Shown: positions 13,079 through 27,320, counted from the stretch's first letter. The stretch: 64,000 nt of DNA from Sepiola atlantica (GCA_963556195.1 CAUVYP010000586.1:2170001-2234000), one strand, 5' to 3'. The notes: generated by a model from the letters alone, not told the origin. Numbers and translations: made by a program.

Positions 13079-14566
13079 TTAGCGCGTTTTAAAGTTGATA
13101 TCGCTTTTGTTTATAACTTCCACATTTATTCGAATTGTGCAACGAAACTTTGCAGACCGTCGCGGAGACACACGTTCTACTGAAGTACCAAGTTTCAGAA
13201 GTGCAGCTCTTGTAATGCCGGAGATATGTCGATACAAACTGAATACGCAAAACATCAACAAAATTTAGCGCGTTTTAAAGTTGATATCGCTTTTGTTTAT
13301 AACTTCCACATTTATTCGAATTGTGCAACGAAACTTTGCAGACAGTCGCGGATAGGCCTTTTCTACTGAAGTACCAAGTTTCAGAAGTGCAGCTCTTGTA
13401 CTGCCGGAGATATGTCGATACAAACTGAATACGCAAAACATCAACAAAATTTAGCGCGTTTTAAAGTTGATATCGCTTTTGTTTATAACTTCCACATTTA
13501 TTCGAATTGTGCAACGAAACTTTGCACAGATTAGCGGAGTCACATTTTCTACTGAAGTACCAAGTTTCAGAAGTGCAGCTCTTGTACTGCCGGAGATATG
13601 TCGATACAAACTGAATACGCAAACTATCAACAAAATTTAGTGCGATTTAAAGTTGATATCGCTTTTGTTTATAACTTCACCATTCTTTTGAATTGTGCAA
13701 CGAAACTTTGCAGAGATAAGCGGAGTCACATGCTCTACTGAAGTACCAAGTCTCAGAAGTGCAGCTCTTTTACTGCCGGAGATATGTCGATACAAACTGA
13801 ATACGCAAAACATCAACAAAATTTAGCGCGTTTTAAAGTGGATATCGCTTTTGTTTATAACTTCCACATTTATTCGAATTGTGCAACGAAACTTTGCAGA
13901 CCGTCGCGGAGACACACGTTCTACTGAAGTACCAAGTTTCAGAAGTGCAGCTCTTGTAATGCCGGAGATATGTCGATACAAACTGAATACGCAAAACATC
14001 AACAAAATTTAGCGCGTTTTAAAGTTGATATCGCTTTTGTTTATAACTTCCACATTTATTCGAATTGTGCAACGAAACTTTGCAGACAGTCGCGGATAGG
14101 CCTTTTCTACTGAAGTACCAAGTTTCAGAAGTGCAGCTCTTGTACTGCCGGAGATATGTCGATACAAACTGAATACGCAAAACATCAACAAAATTTAGCG
14201 CGTTTTAAAGTTGATATCGCTTTTGTTTATAACTTCCACATTTATTCGAATTGTGCAACGAAACTTTGCACAGATTAGCGGAGTCACATTTTCTACTGAA
14301 GTACCAAGTTTCAGAAGTGCAGCTCTTGTACTGCCGGAGATATGTCGATACAAACTGAATACGCAAACTATCAACAAAATTTAGTGCGATTTAAAGTTGA
14401 TATCGCTTTTGTTTATAACTTCACCATTCTTTTGAATTGTGCAACGAAACTTTGCAGAGATAAGCGGAGTCACATGCTCTACTGAAGTACCAAGTCTCAG
14501 AAGTGCAGCTCTTTTACTGCCGGAGATATGTCGATACAAACTGAATACGCAAAACATCAACAAAAT
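13079..14566 (+). repeat. Tandem duplication of a 4-monomer (744-bp) C-D-A-B2 block
   Basis: C, D, A and the AAGTCTCAG form of B2 occur at 13079-13822 and repeat at 13823-14566. The first C has GTTGATATC where the second has the usual GTGGATATC, so one of them has been altered since duplication or by conversion. Confidence 0.8.
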
Positions 14567-17542
14567 TTAGCGCGTTTTAAAGTGGATATCGCTTTTGTTT
14601 ATAACTTCCACATTTATTCGAATTGTGCAACGAAACTTTGCAGACCGTCGCGGAGACACACGTTCTACTGAAGTACCAAGTTTCAGAAGTGCAGCTCTTG
14701 TAATGCCGGAGATATGTCGATACAAACTGAATACGCAAAACATCAACTAAATTTAGCGCGTTTTAAAGTTGATATCGCTTTTGTTTATAACTTCCACATT
14801 TATTCGAATTGTGCAACGAAACTTTGCACAGATTAGCGGAGTCACATTTTCTACTGAAGTACCAAGTTTCAGAAGTGCAGCTCTTGTACTGCCGGAGATA
14901 TGTCGATACACACTGAATACGCAAAACATCAACAAAATTTAGCGCGTTTTAAAGTTGATATCGCTTTTGTTTATAACTTCCACATTTATTCGAATTGTGC
15001 AACGAAACTTTGCACAGATTAGCGGAGTCACATTTTCTACTGAAGTACCAAGTTTCAGAAGTGCAGCTCTTGTACTGCCGGAGATATGTCGATACAAACT
15101 TGATACGCAAACTATCAACAAAATTTAGTGCGATTTAAAGTTGATATCGCTTTTGTTTATAACTTCACCATTCTTTTGAATTGTGCAACGAAACTTTGCA
15201 GAGATAAGCGGAGTCACATGCTCTACTGAAGTACCAAGTTTCAGAAGTGCAGCTCTTTTACTGCCGGAGATATGTCGATACAAACTGAATACGCAAAACA
15301 TCAACAAAATTTAGCGTGTTTTAAAGTGGATATCGCTTTTGTTTATAACTTCCACATTTATTCGAATTGTGCAACGAAACTTTGCAGACCGTCGCGGAGA
15401 CACACGTTCTACTGAAGTACCAAGTTTCAGAAGTGCAGCTCTTGTAATGCCGGAGATATGTCGATACAAACTGAATACGCAAAACATCAACAAAATTTAG
15501 CGCGTTTTAAAGTTGATATCGCTTTTGTTTATAACTTCCACATTTATTCGAATTGTGCAACGAAACTTTGCAGACAGTCGCGGATAGGCCTTTTCTACTG
15601 AAGTACCAAGTTTCAGAAGTGCAGCTCTTGTACTGCCGGAGATATGTCGATACAAACTGAATACGCAAAAAATCAACAAAATTTAGCGCGTTTTAAAGTT
15701 GATATCGCTTTTGTTTATAACTTCCACATTTATTCGAATTGTGCAACGAAACTTTGCACAGATTAGCGGAGTCACATTTTCTACTGAAGTACCAAGTTTC
15801 AGAAGTGCAGCTCTTGTACTGCCGGAGATATGTCGATACAAACTGAATACGCAAACTATCAACAAAATTTAGTGCGATTTAAAGTTGATATCGCTTTTGT
15901 TTATAACTTCACCATTCTTTTGAATTGTGCAACGAAACTTTGCAGAGATAAGCGGAGTCACATGCTCTACTGAAGTACCAAGTCTCAGAAGTGCAGCTCT
16001 TTTACTGCCGGAGATATGTCGATACAAACTGAATACGCAAAACATCAACAAAATTTAGCGCGTTTTAAAGTGGATATCGCTTTTGTTTATAACTTCCACA
16101 TTTATTCGAATTGTGCAACGAAACTTTGCAGACCGTCGCGGAGACACACGTTCTACTGAAGTACCAAGTTTCAGAAGTGCAGCTCTTGTAATGCCGGAGA
16201 TATGTCGATACAAACTGAATACGCAAAACATCAACTAAATTTAGCGCGTTTTAAAGTTGATATCGCTTTTGTTTATAACTTCCACATTTATTCGAATTGT
16301 GCAACGAAACTTTGCACAGATTAGCGGAGTCACATTTTCTACTGAAGTACCAAGTTTCAGAAGTGCAGCTCTTGTACTGCCGGAGATATGTCGATACAAA
16401 CTGAATACGCAAACTATCAACAAAATTTAGTGCGATTTAAAGTTAGTATCGCTTTTGTTTATAACTTCACCATTCTTTAGAATTGTGCAACGAAACTTTG
16501 CAGAGATAAGCGGAGTCACATGCTCTACTGAAGTACCAAGTTTCAGAAGTGCAGCTCTTTTACTGCCGGAGATATGTCGATACAAACTGAATACGCAAAA
16601 CATCAACAAAATTTAGCGCGTTTTAAAGTGGATATCGCTTTTGTTTATAACTTCCACATTTATTCGAATTGTGCAACGAAACTTTGCACAGATTAGCGGA
16701 GTCACATTTTCTACTGAAGTACCAAGTTTCAGAAGTGCAGCTCTTGTACTGCCGGAAATATGTCGATACAAACTGAATACGCAAAACATCAACAAAATTT
16801 AGCGCGTTTTAAAGTTGATATCGCTTTTGTTTATAACTTCCACATTTATTCGAATTGTGCAACGAAACTTTGCAGACAGTCGCGGATAGGCCTTTTCTAC
16901 TGAAGTACCAAGTTTCAGAAGTGCAGCTCTTGTACTGCCGGAGATATGTCGATACAAACTGAATACGCAAAACATCAACAAAATTTAGCGCGTTTAAAAG
17001 TTGATATCGCTTTTGTTTATAACTTCCACATTTATTCGAATTGTGCAACGAAACTTTGCACAGATTAGCGGAGTCACATTTTCTACTGAAGTACCAAGTT
17101 TCAGAAGTGCAGCTCTTGTACTGCCGGAGATATGTCGATACAAACTGAATACGCAAACTATCAACAAAATTTAGTGCGATTTAAAGTTAGTATCGCTTTT
17201 GTTTATAACTTCACCATTCTTTAGAATTGTGCAACGAAACTTTGCAGAGATAAGCGGAGTCACATGCTCTACTGGAGTACCAGGTTTCAGAAGTGCAGCT
17301 CTTTTACTGCCGGAGATATGTCGATACAAACTGAATACGCAAAACATCAACAAAATTTAGCGCGTTTTAAAGTGGATATCGCTTTTGTTTATAACTTCCA
17401 CATTTATTCGAATTGTGCAACGAAACTTTGCAGACCGTCGCGGAGACACACGTTCTACTGAAGTACCAAGTTTCAGAAGTGCAGCTCTTGTAATGCCGGA
17501 GATATGTCGATACAAACTGAATACGCAAAACATCAACTAAAT
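14567..17542 (+). repeat. Long-range duplicate segment, left copy
   Basis: Sixteen monomers here match 40608-43583 in class order and in rare markers: TTTAGCGTGTTTTAAAG (near 15312 and 41353), GCGCGTTTAAAAG (near 16988 and 43029), and CTACTGGAGTACC followed by AGGTTTCAG (near 17269 and 43310). The offset is 26041 bp, which is 113 x 186 once the 5023 bp of inserted DNA are subtracted. Left-copy-only changes include GATACACACTG near 14906 and CGCAAAAAATC near 15664. Confidence 0.88.
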
Positions 17543-18844
17543 TTAGCGCGTTTTAAAGTTGATATCGCTTTTGTTTATAACTTCCACATTTATTCGAATT
17601 GTGCAACGAAACTTTGCACAGATTAGCGGTTTCACATTTTCTACTGAAGTACCAAGTTTCAGAAGTGCAGCTCTTGTACTGCCGGAGATATGTCGATACA
17701 AACTGAATACGCAAACTATCAACAAAATTTAGTGCGATTTAAAGTTAGTATCGCTTTTGTTTATAACTTCACCATTCTTTAGAATTGTGCAACGAAACTT
17801 TGCAGAGATAAGCGGAGTCACATGCTCTACTGAAGTACCAAGTTTCAGAAGTGCAGCTCTTTTACTGCCGGAGATATGTCGATACAAACTGAATACGCAA
17901 AACATCAACAAAATTTAGCGCGTTTTAAAGTGGATATCGCTTTTGTTTATAACTTCCACATTTTTTCGAATTGTGCAACGAAACTTTGCACAGATTAGCG
18001 GAGACACATTTTCTACTGAAGTACCAAGTTTCAGAAGTGCAGCTCTTGTACTGCCGGAAATATGTCGATACAAACTGAATACGCAAAACATCAACAAAAT
18101 TTAGCGCGTTTTAAAGTTGATATCGCTTTTGTTTATAACTTCCACATTTATTCGAATTGTGCAACGAAACTTTGCAGACAGTCGCGGATAGGCCTTTTCT
18201 ACTGAAGTACCAAGTTTCAGAAGTGCAGCTCTTGTACTGCCGGAGATATGTCGATACAAACTGAATACGCAAAACATCAACAAAATTTAGCGCGTTTTAA
18301 AGTTGATATCGCTTTTGTTTATAACTTCCACATTTATTCGAATTGTGCAACGAAACTTTGCACAGATTAGCGGAGTCACATTTTCTACTGAAGTACCAAG
18401 TTTCAGAAGTGCAGCTCTTGTACTGCCGGAGATATGTCGATACAAACTGAATACGCAAACTATCAACAAAATTTAGTGCGATTTAAAGTTAGTATCGCTT
18501 TTGTTTATAACTTCACCATTCTTTAGAATTGTGCAACGAAACTTTGCAGAGATAAGCGGAGTCACATGCTCTACTGAAGTACCAAGTTTCAGAAGTGCAG
18601 CTCTTGTACTGCCGGAGATATGTCGATACAAACTGAATACGCAAAACATCAACAAAATTTAGCGCGTTTTAAAGTGGATATCGCTTTTGTTTATAACTTC
18701 CACATTTATTCGAATTGTGCAACGAAACTTTGCAGACCGTCGCAGAGACACACGTTCTACTGAAGTACCAAGTTTCAGAAGTGCAGCTCTTGTACTGCCG
18801 GAGATATGTCGATACAAACTGAATACGCAAAACATCAACTAAAT

Positions 18845-21800
18845 TTAGCGCGTTTTAAAGTTGATATCGCTTTTGTTTATAACTTCCACATTTATTCGAA
18901 TTGTGCAACGAAACTTTGCACAGATTAGCGGAGTCACATTTTCTACTGAAGTACCAAGTTTCAGAAGTGCAGCTCTTGTACTGCCGGAGATATGTCGATA
19001 CAAACTGAATACGCAAAACATCAACAAAATTTAGCGCGTTTTAAAGTTGATATCGCTTTTGTTTATAACTTCCACATTTATTCGAATTGTGCAACGAAAC
19101 TTTGCACAGATTAGCGGAGTCACATTTTCTACTGAAGTACCAAGTTTCAGAAGTGCAGCTCTTGTACTGCCGGAGATATGTCGATACAAACTTGATACGC
19201 AAACTATCAACAAAATTTAGTGCGATTTAAAGTTGATATCGCTTTTGTTTATAACTTCACCATTCTTTTGAATTGTGCAACGAAACTTTGCAGAGATAAG
19301 CGGAGTCACATGCTCTACTGAAGTACCAAGTTTCAGAAGTGCAGCTCTTTTACTGCCGGAGATATGTCGATACAAACTGAATACGCAAAACATCAACAAA
19401 ATTTAGCGCGTTTTAAAGTGGATATCGCTTTTGTTTATAACTTCCACATTTATTCGAATTGTGCAACGAAACTTTGCAGACCGTCGCGGAGACACACGTT
19501 CTACTGAAGTACCAAGTTTCAGAAGTGCAGCTCTTGTAATGCCGGAGATATGTCGATACAAACTGAATACGCAAAACATCAACAAAATTTAGCGCGTTTT
19601 AAAGTTGATATCGCTTTTGTTTATAACTTCCACATTTATTCGAATTGTGCAACGAAACTTTGCAGACAGTCGCGGATAGGCCTTTTCCACTGAAGTACCA
19701 AGTGTCAGAAGTGCAGCTCTTGTACTGCCGGAGATATGTCGATACAAACTGAATACGCAAAACATCAACAAAATTTAGCGCGTTTTAAAGTTGATATCGC
19801 TTTTGTTTATAACTTCCACATTTATTCGAATTGTGCAACGAAACTTTGCACAGATTAGCGGAGTCACATTTTCTACTGAAGTACCAAGTTTCAGAAGTGC
19901 AGCTCTTGTACTGCCGGAGATATGTCGATACAAACTGAATACGCAAAACATCAACAAAATTTAGCGCGTTTTAAAGTTGATATCGCTTTTGTTTATAACT
20001 TCCACATTTATTCGAATTGTGCAACGAAACTTTGCACAGATTAGCGGAGTCACATTTTCTACTGAAGTACCAAGTTTCAGTAGTGCAGCTCTTGTACTGC
20101 CGGAGATATGTCGATACAAACTGAATACGCAAAACATCAACAAAATTTAGCGCGTTTTAAAGTTGATATCGCTTTTGTTTATAACTTCCACATTTATTCG
20201 AATTGTGCAACGAAACTTTGCACAGATTAGCGGAGTCACATTTTCTACTGAAGTACCAAGTTTCAGAAGTGCAGCTCTTGTACTGCCGGAGATATGTCGA
20301 TACAAACTGAATACGCAAAACATCAACAAAATTTAGTGCGATTTAAAGTTGATATCGCTTTTGTTTATAACTTCACCATTCTTTTGAATTGTGCAACGAA
20401 ACTTTGCAGAGATAAGCGGAGTCACATGCTCTACTGAAGTACCAAGTCTCAGAAGTGCAGCTCTTTTACTGCCGGAGATATGTCGATACAAACTGAATAC
20501 GCAAAACATCAACAAAATTTAGCGCGTTTTAAAGTGGATATCGCTTTTGTTTATAACTTCCACATTTATTCGAATTGTGCAACGAAACTTTGCAGACCGT
20601 CGCGGAGACACACGTTCTACTGAAGTACCAAGTTTCAGAAGTGCAGCTCTTGTAATGCCGGAGATATGTCGATACAAACTGAATACGCAAAACATCAACT
20701 AAATTTAGCGCGTTTTAAAGTTGATATCGCTTTTGTTTATAACTTCCACATTTATTCGAATTGTGCAACGAAACTTTGCACAGATTAGCGGAGTCACATT
20801 TTCTACTGAAGTACCAAGTTTCAGAAGTGCAGCTCTTGTACTGCCGGAGATATGTCGATACAAACTGAATACGCAAAACATCAACAAAATTTAGCGCGTT
20901 TTAAAGTTGATATCGCTTTTGTTTATAACTTCCACATTTATTCGAATTGTGCAACGAAACTTTGCAGACAGTCGCGGATAGGCCTTTTCTACTGAAGTAC
21001 CAAGTTTCAGAAGTGCAGCTCTTGTACTGCCGGAGATATGTCGATACAAACTGAATACGCAAAACATCAACAAAATTTAGCGCGTTTTAAAGTTGATATC
21101 GCTTTTGTTTATAACTTCCACATTTATTCGAATTGTGCAACGAAACTTTGCACAGATTAGCGGAGTCACATTTTCTACTGAAGTACCAAGTTTCAGAAGT
21201 GCAGCTCTTGTACTGCCGGAGATATGTCGATACAAATTAAATACGCAAACTATCAACAAAATTTAGTGCGATTTAAAGTTGATATCGCTTTTGTTTATAA
21301 CTTCACCATTCTTTTGAATTGTGCAACGAAACTTTGCAGAGATAAGCGGAGTCACATTCTCTACTGAAGTACCAAGTTTCAGAAGTGCAGCTTTTTTACT
21401 GCCGGAGATATGTCGATACAAACTGAATACGCAAAACATCAACAAAATTTAGCGCGTTTTAAAGTGGATATCGCTTTTGTTTATAACTTCCACATTTATT
21501 CGAATTGTGCAACGAAACTTTGCAGACCGTCGCGGAGACACACGTTCTACTGAAGTACCAAGTTTCAGAAGTGCAGCTCTTGTAATGCCGGAGATATGTC
21601 GATACAAACTGAATACGCAAAACATCAACTAAATTTAGCGCGTTTTAAAGTTGATATCGCTTTTGTTTATAACTTCCACATTTATTCGAATTGTGCAACG
21701 AAACTTTGCACAGATTAGCGGAGTCACATTTTCTACTGAAGTACCAAGTTTCAGAAGTGCAGCTCTTGTACTGCCGGAGATATATCGATACAAACTGAAT

Positions 21801-24793
21801 ACGCAAAACATCAACAAAATTTAGCGCGTTTTAAAGTTGATATCGCTTTTGTTTATAACTTCCACATTTATTCGAATTGTGCAACGAAACTTTGCACAGA
21901 TTAGCGGAGTCACATTTTCTACTGAAGTACCAAGTTTCAGAAGTGCAGCTCTTGTACTGCCGGAGATATGTCGATACAAACTGAATACGCAAAACATCAA
22001 CAAAATTTAGCGCGTTTTAAAGTTGATATCGCTTTTGTTTATAACTTCCACATTTATTCGAATTGTGCAACGAAACTTTGCACAGATTAGCGGAGTCACA
22101 TTTTCTACTGAAGTACCAAGTTTCAGAAGTGCAGCTCTTGTACTGCCGGAGATATGTCGATACAAACTTGATACGCAAACTATCAACAAAATTTAGTGCG
22201 ATTTAAAGTTGATATCGCTTTTGTTTATAACTTCACCATTCTTTTGAATTGTGCAACGAAACTTTGCAGAGATAAGCGGAGTCACATGCTCTACTGAAGT
22301 ACCAAGTTTCAGAAGTGCAGCTCTTTTACTGCCGGAGATATGTCGATACAAACTGAATACGCAAAACATCAACAAAATTTAGCGCGTTTTAAAGTGGATA
22401 TCGCTTTTGTTTATAACTTCCACATTTATTCGAATTGTGCAACGAAACTTTGCAGACCGTCGCGGAGACACACGTTCTACTGAAGTACCAAGTTTCAGAA
22501 GTGCAGCTCTTGTAATGCCGGAGATATGTCGATACAAACTGAATACGCAAAACATCAACAAAATTTAGCGCGTTTTAAAGTTGATATCGCTTTTGTTTAT
22601 AACTTCCACATTTATTCGAATTGTGCAACGAAACTTTGCAGACAGTCGCGGATAGGCCTTTTCCACTGAAGTACCAAGTGTCAGAAGTGCAGCTCTTGTA
22701 CTGCCGGAGATATGTCGATACAAACTGAATACGCAAAACATCAACAAAATTTAGCGCGTTTTAAAGTTGATATCGCTTTTGTTTATAACTTCCACATTTA
22801 TTCGAATTGTGCAACGAAACTTTGCACAGATTAGCGGAGTCACATTTTCTACTGAAGTACCAAGTTTCAGAAGTGCAGCTCTTGTACTGCCGGAGATATG
22901 TCGATACAAACTGAATACGCAAAACATCAACAAAATTTAGCGCGTTTTAAAGTTGATATCGCTTTTGTTTATAACTTCCACATTTATTCGAATTGTGCAA
23001 CGAAACTTTGCACAGATTAGCGGAGTCACATTTTCTACTGAAGTACCAAGTTTCAGTAGTGCAGCTCTTGTACTGCCGGAGATATGTCGATACAAACTGA
23101 ATACGCAAAACATCAACAAAATTTAGCGCGTTTTAAAGTTGATATCGCTTTTGTTTATAACTTCCACATTTATTCGAATTGTGCAACGAAACTTTGCACA
23201 GATTAGCGGAGTCACATTTTCTACTGAAGTACCAAGTTTCAGAAGTGCAGCTCTTGTACTGCCGGAGATATGTCGATACAAACTGAATACGCAAAACATC
23301 AACAAAATTTAGTGCGATTTAAAGTTGATATCGCTTTTGTTTATAACTTCACCATTCTTTTGAATTGTGCAACGAAACTTTGCAGAGATAAGCGGAGTCA
23401 CATGCTCTACTGAAGTACCAAGTCTCAGAAGTGCAGCTCTTTTACTGCCGGAGATATGTCGATACAAACTGAATACGCAAAACATCAACAAAATTTAGCG
23501 CGTTTTAAAGTGGATATCGCTTTTGTTTATAACTTCCACATTTATTCGAATTGTGCAACGAAACTTTGCAGACCGTCGCGGAGACACACGTTCTACTGAA
23601 GTACCAAGTTTCAGAAGTGCAGCTCTTGTAATGCCGGAGATATGTCGATACAAACTGAATACGCAAAACATCAACTAAATTTAGCGCGTTTTAAAGTTGA
23701 TATCGCTTTTGTTTATAACTTCCACATTTATTCGAATTGTGCAACGAAACTTTGCACAGATTAGCGGAGTCACATTTTCTACTGAAGTACCAAGTTTCAG
23801 AAGTGCAGCTCTTGTACTGCCGGAGATATGTCGATACAAACTGAATACGCAAAACATCAACAAAATTTAGCGCGTTTTAAAGTTGATATCGCTTTTGTTT
23901 ATAACTTCCACATTTATTCGAATTGTGCAACGAAACTTTGCAGACAGTCGCGGATAGGCCTTTTCTACTGAAGTACCAAGTTTCAGAAGTGCAGCTCTTG
24001 TACTGCCGGAGATATGTCGATACAAACTGAATACGCAAAACATCAACAAAATTTAGCGCGTTTTAAAGTTGATATCGCTTTTGTTTATAACTTCCACATT
24101 TATTCGAATTGTGCAACGAAACTTTGCACAGATTAGCGGAGTCACATTTTCTACTGAAGTACCAAGTTTCAGAAGTGCAGCTCTTGTACTGCCGGAGATA
24201 TGTCGATACAAATTAAATACGCAAACTATCAACAAAATTTAGTGCGATTTAAAGTTGATATCGCTTTTGTTTATAACTTCACCATTCTTTTGAATTGTGC
24301 AACGAAACTTTGCAGAGATAAGCGGAGTCACATTCTCTACTGAAGTACCAAGTTTCAGAAGTGCAGCTTTTTTACTGCCGGAGATATGTCGATACAAACT
24401 GAATACGCAAAACATCAACAAAATTTAGCGCGTTTTAAAGTGGATATCGCTTTTGTTTATAACTTCCACATTTATTCGAATTGTGCAACGAAACTTTGCA
24501 GACCGTCGCGGAGACACACGTTCTACTGAAGTACCAAGTTTCAGAAGTGCAGCTCTTGTAATGCCGGAGATATGTCGATACAAACTGAATACGCAAAACA
24601 TCAACTAAATTTAGCGCGTTTTAAAGTTGATATCGCTTTTGTTTATAACTTCCACATTTATTCGAATTGTGCAACGAAACTTTGCACAGATTAGCGGAGT
24701 CACATTTTCTACTGAAGTACCAAGTTTCAGAAGTGCAGCTCTTGTACTGCCGGAGATATATCGATACAAACTGAATACGCAAAACATCAACAA
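18845..24793 (+). repeat. Tandem duplication of a 16-monomer (2976-bp) block
   Basis: Copies at 18845-21817 and 21821-24793 share rare markers at a constant 2976-bp offset: CTTTTCCACTG plus AAGTGTCAG in a D unit (near 19682-19710 and 22658-22686), TTTCAGTAGTGC in an A unit (near 20076 and 23052), and the CAAATTAAATACGC / CAGCTTTTTTAC / GATATATCGATAC block. Near-identity of these private changes points to a recent event. Confidence 0.92.
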
Positions 24794-26064
24794 AATTTAG
24801 CGCGTTTTAAAGTTGATATCGCTTTTGTTTATAACTTCCACATTTATTCGAATTGTGCAACGAAACTTTGCACAGATTAGCGGAGTCACATTTTCTACTG
24901 AAGTACCAAGTTTCAGAAGTGCAGCTCTTGTACTGCCGGAGATATGTCGATACAAACTGAATACGCAAACTATCAACAAAATTTAGTGCGATTTAAAGTT
25001 AGTATCGCTTTTGTTTATAACTTCACCATTCTTTAGAATTGTGCAACGAAACTTTGCAGAGATAAGCGGAGTCACATGCTCTACTGAAGTACCAAGTTTC
25101 AGAAGTGCAGCTCTTTTACTGCCGGAGATATGTCGATACAAACTGAATACGCAAAACATCAACAAAATTTAGCGCGTTTTAAAGTGGATATCGCTTTTGT
25201 TTATAACTTCCACATTTATTCGAATTGTGCAACGAAACTTTGCACAGATTAGCGGAGTCACATTTTCTACTGAAGTACCAAGTTTCAGAAGTGCAGCTCT
25301 TGTACTGCCGGAAATATGTCGATACAAACTGAATACGCAAAACATCAACAAAATTTAGCGCGTTTTAAAGTTGATATCGCTTTTGTTTATAACTTCCACA
25401 TTTATTCGAATTGTGCAACGAAACTTTGCAGACAGTCGCGGATAGGCCTTTTCTACTGAAGTACCAAGTTTCAGAAGTGCAGCTCTTGTACTGCCGGAGA
25501 TATGTCGATACAAACTGAATACGCAAAACATCAACAAAATTTAGCGCGTTTTAAAGTTGATATCGCTTTTGTTTATACCTTCCACATTTATTCGAATTGT
25601 GCAACGAAACTTTGCACAGATTAGCGGAGTCACATTTTCTACTGAAGTACCAAGTTTCAGAAGTGCAGCTCTTGTACTGCCGGAGATATGTCGATACAAA
25701 CTGAATACGCAAACTATCAACAAAATTTAGTGCGATTTAAAGTTAGTATCGCTTTTGTTTATAACTTCACCATTCTTTAGAATTGTGCAACGAAACTTTG
25801 CAGAGATAAGCGGAGTCACATGCTCTACTGAAGTACCAAGTTTCAGAAGTGCAGCTCTTTTACTGCCGGAGATATGTCGATACAAACTGAATACGCAAAA
25901 CATCAACTAAATTTAGCGCGTTTTAAAGTGGATATCGCTTTTGTTTATAACTTCCACATTTATTCGAATTGTGCCACGAAACTTTGCAGACCGTCGCGGA
26001 GACACACGTTCTACTGAAGTACCAAGTTTCAGAAGTGCAGCTCTTGTACTGCCGGAGATATGTC

Positions 26065-26068
26065 GATA
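26065..26068. repeat. Target-site duplication, left copy (GATA)
   Basis: The satellite reads ATGTCGATACAAACTG at this place in other monomers. Here it is ATGTCGATA followed directly by the LTR terminus TGTTGCAT. GATA is repeated at 31088-31091 on the far side of the element. Confidence 0.85.
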
Positions 26069-26272
26069 TGTTGCATACAGGGGGGGAGAGAGAGAACTTC
26101 TTTATTACTTCAGGCAGAAATCCTTCCGGACTGAGGCATTTCTTCAAAACCACCTCAGCCGTTCGGATCTCATCCTCTCCGGCCGAAAACAACGCGAAAC
26201 GTTCACGAGAGGATTAATGGTGATTTCAATCTCTCCCCCCAGCGCCTCCGATGATACAATTTACATGTCTAC

Positions 26273-26384
26273 TCATATTCATAATCATTTTCATTTTCAT
26301 TTTCCTCTATAAGTCATTTTCATAATCATTTTACCCTATAGGTCATTTTCATAGTCATTTTCTTAATCATTTTACTCTATAAAA
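26273..26384. repeat. TCATTTTC-rich tandem array in the 3' LTR
   Basis: Degenerate tandem copies of a unit like GTCATTTTCATAATCATTTT separated by CTCTATAA or CCCTATAG. The same array is at 30040-30151 in the other LTR. Confidence 0.75.
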
Positions 26385-26455
26385 TTCGTTCTTGTTTTTC
26401 TCTTTCTTTTTCTATAAATTCGGACCACAGTCCCAAAACTCCACTCATCAACTTA

Positions 26456-26641
26456 CGGCATCTCAGCCTTTTTTTCAATTACAAATCTTTTAACGGCATC
26501 TCAGGCCTTTTTCAATTACGAATCTTTTCACGGCATCTCAGCCCTCTTTCAATCACGGCCTCTCCAAGGCCACTGCCGCTTACAGCATCTCAGGCCTTTT
26601 TCAATTACGAATATTTTCACGGCATCTCAGGCCTTTTTTCA
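26456..26641. repeat. Degenerate ~38-bp tandem repeat in the 3' LTR
   Basis: Five copies around the core CGGCATCTCAGGCC (one as CAGCATCTCAGGCC) followed by TTTTTCAATTACGAAT. The units differ by small indels and substitutions, and one is interrupted by CTCCAAGGCCACTGC. Confidence 0.8.
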
Positions 26642-27320
26642 TTAAACGTCTCTTAGAATTACACGTATCTTAACGTCTTTAAAACAGTTCTCAAACAAAT
26701 CTCAAATGAATCTCAAAGGTTACCTTGATTTCGTTCTCTTCCCTGGCCTGTGATACGTCTAGTCTCCGCTGGATCGTCTCGATCAAAGGAAGAAGCATGT
26801 CTCCGACAAAGGAACAAACGAGACACGGGTTTTCTTGAGGGAATATTTCACACGATTTTATTTAATCTCAACACACCATTTTCTTACTGCTCGGTTCGGT
26901 TGTCGTCAGGAGGATTCCGGCTTCAACTATCTCACACTCGGGCTGTTTTCTTTTCTTCTGGGAATATCTTTTGGCGCCCCCGCAGTGGGGCCTTGCCCGT
27001 TTTCCCGGCTACATTTTCGCAACCGATCTGAACACTCTTGCTTCCAGGTACAGACTGATTTCTAAAACTAAGTTATTGTCTTTCTGTGGTCACGTGATTC
27101 TCGTTCCCACGCGCAATCTGGGGACAAAACGACTGACTCTGATCTCTGACTCAAAGGTCACGTCAGGTTTTTCCAGATTTGTTATGACTGTTCCTAGATC
27201 AAACACTTCTCTGACTCATTTCTGAGTCCAGAACAAAACCTATTTTTCGAATAACAAAACTAGCTAGTTGCTACTGGTTAATCTACCCGTTTGAAATACA
27301 GGGCCCGTCATAATATAACA

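Larger units (their letters stand above)
1..26068 (+). repeat. 186-bp satellite array, left block (about 140 monomers)
   Basis: Head-to-tail tandem monomers, all in the same orientation and all exactly 186 bp apart. Every unit contains the near-invariant strings TTTGTTTATAACTTC, GCAACGAAACTTTGC, CTGAAGTACCAAGTTTCAG and GGAGATATGTCGATAC. Variation between monomers is mostly substitutions concentrated in three blocks: the start of the unit (GCGCGTTTTAAAG or GTGCGATTTAAAG), the middle (CCACATTTATTCG or CACCATTCTTT) and the segment after CTTTGC. These blocks define classes A, B1, B2, C and D. The array runs off the left edge, so its true extent is unknown. Function is not visible; by analogy with other long higher-order satellites it could be centromeric or pericentromeric (inference). 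Confidence 0.98.
26069..27320 (-). repeat. 3' LTR of the inserted element (1,252 bp)
   Basis: On the minus strand it begins TGTTATATTATGACGGGCCC and ends ATGCAACA. The 1,200 bp from 26121 to 27320 align without gaps to 29888-31087 (offset 3767). I find four substitutions, at 26568/30335, 26837/30604, 26970/30737 and 26976/30743, about 0.3 percent. The remaining 52 bp at the U5 end are shorter and more divergent than the partner. Short open frames of 60-96 codons inside the LTR are not supported as genes. Confidence 0.92.

Noticed and set aside
1..26068. CRISPR array
   Set aside because: The repeats are contiguous 186-bp units without unique spacers, and no cas genes are present.
25923..26312. 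Open frames crossing the satellite-LTR junction (89 codons minus, 123 and 82 codons plus)
   Set aside because: They span the insertion boundary and were created by the insertion; there is no independent support.
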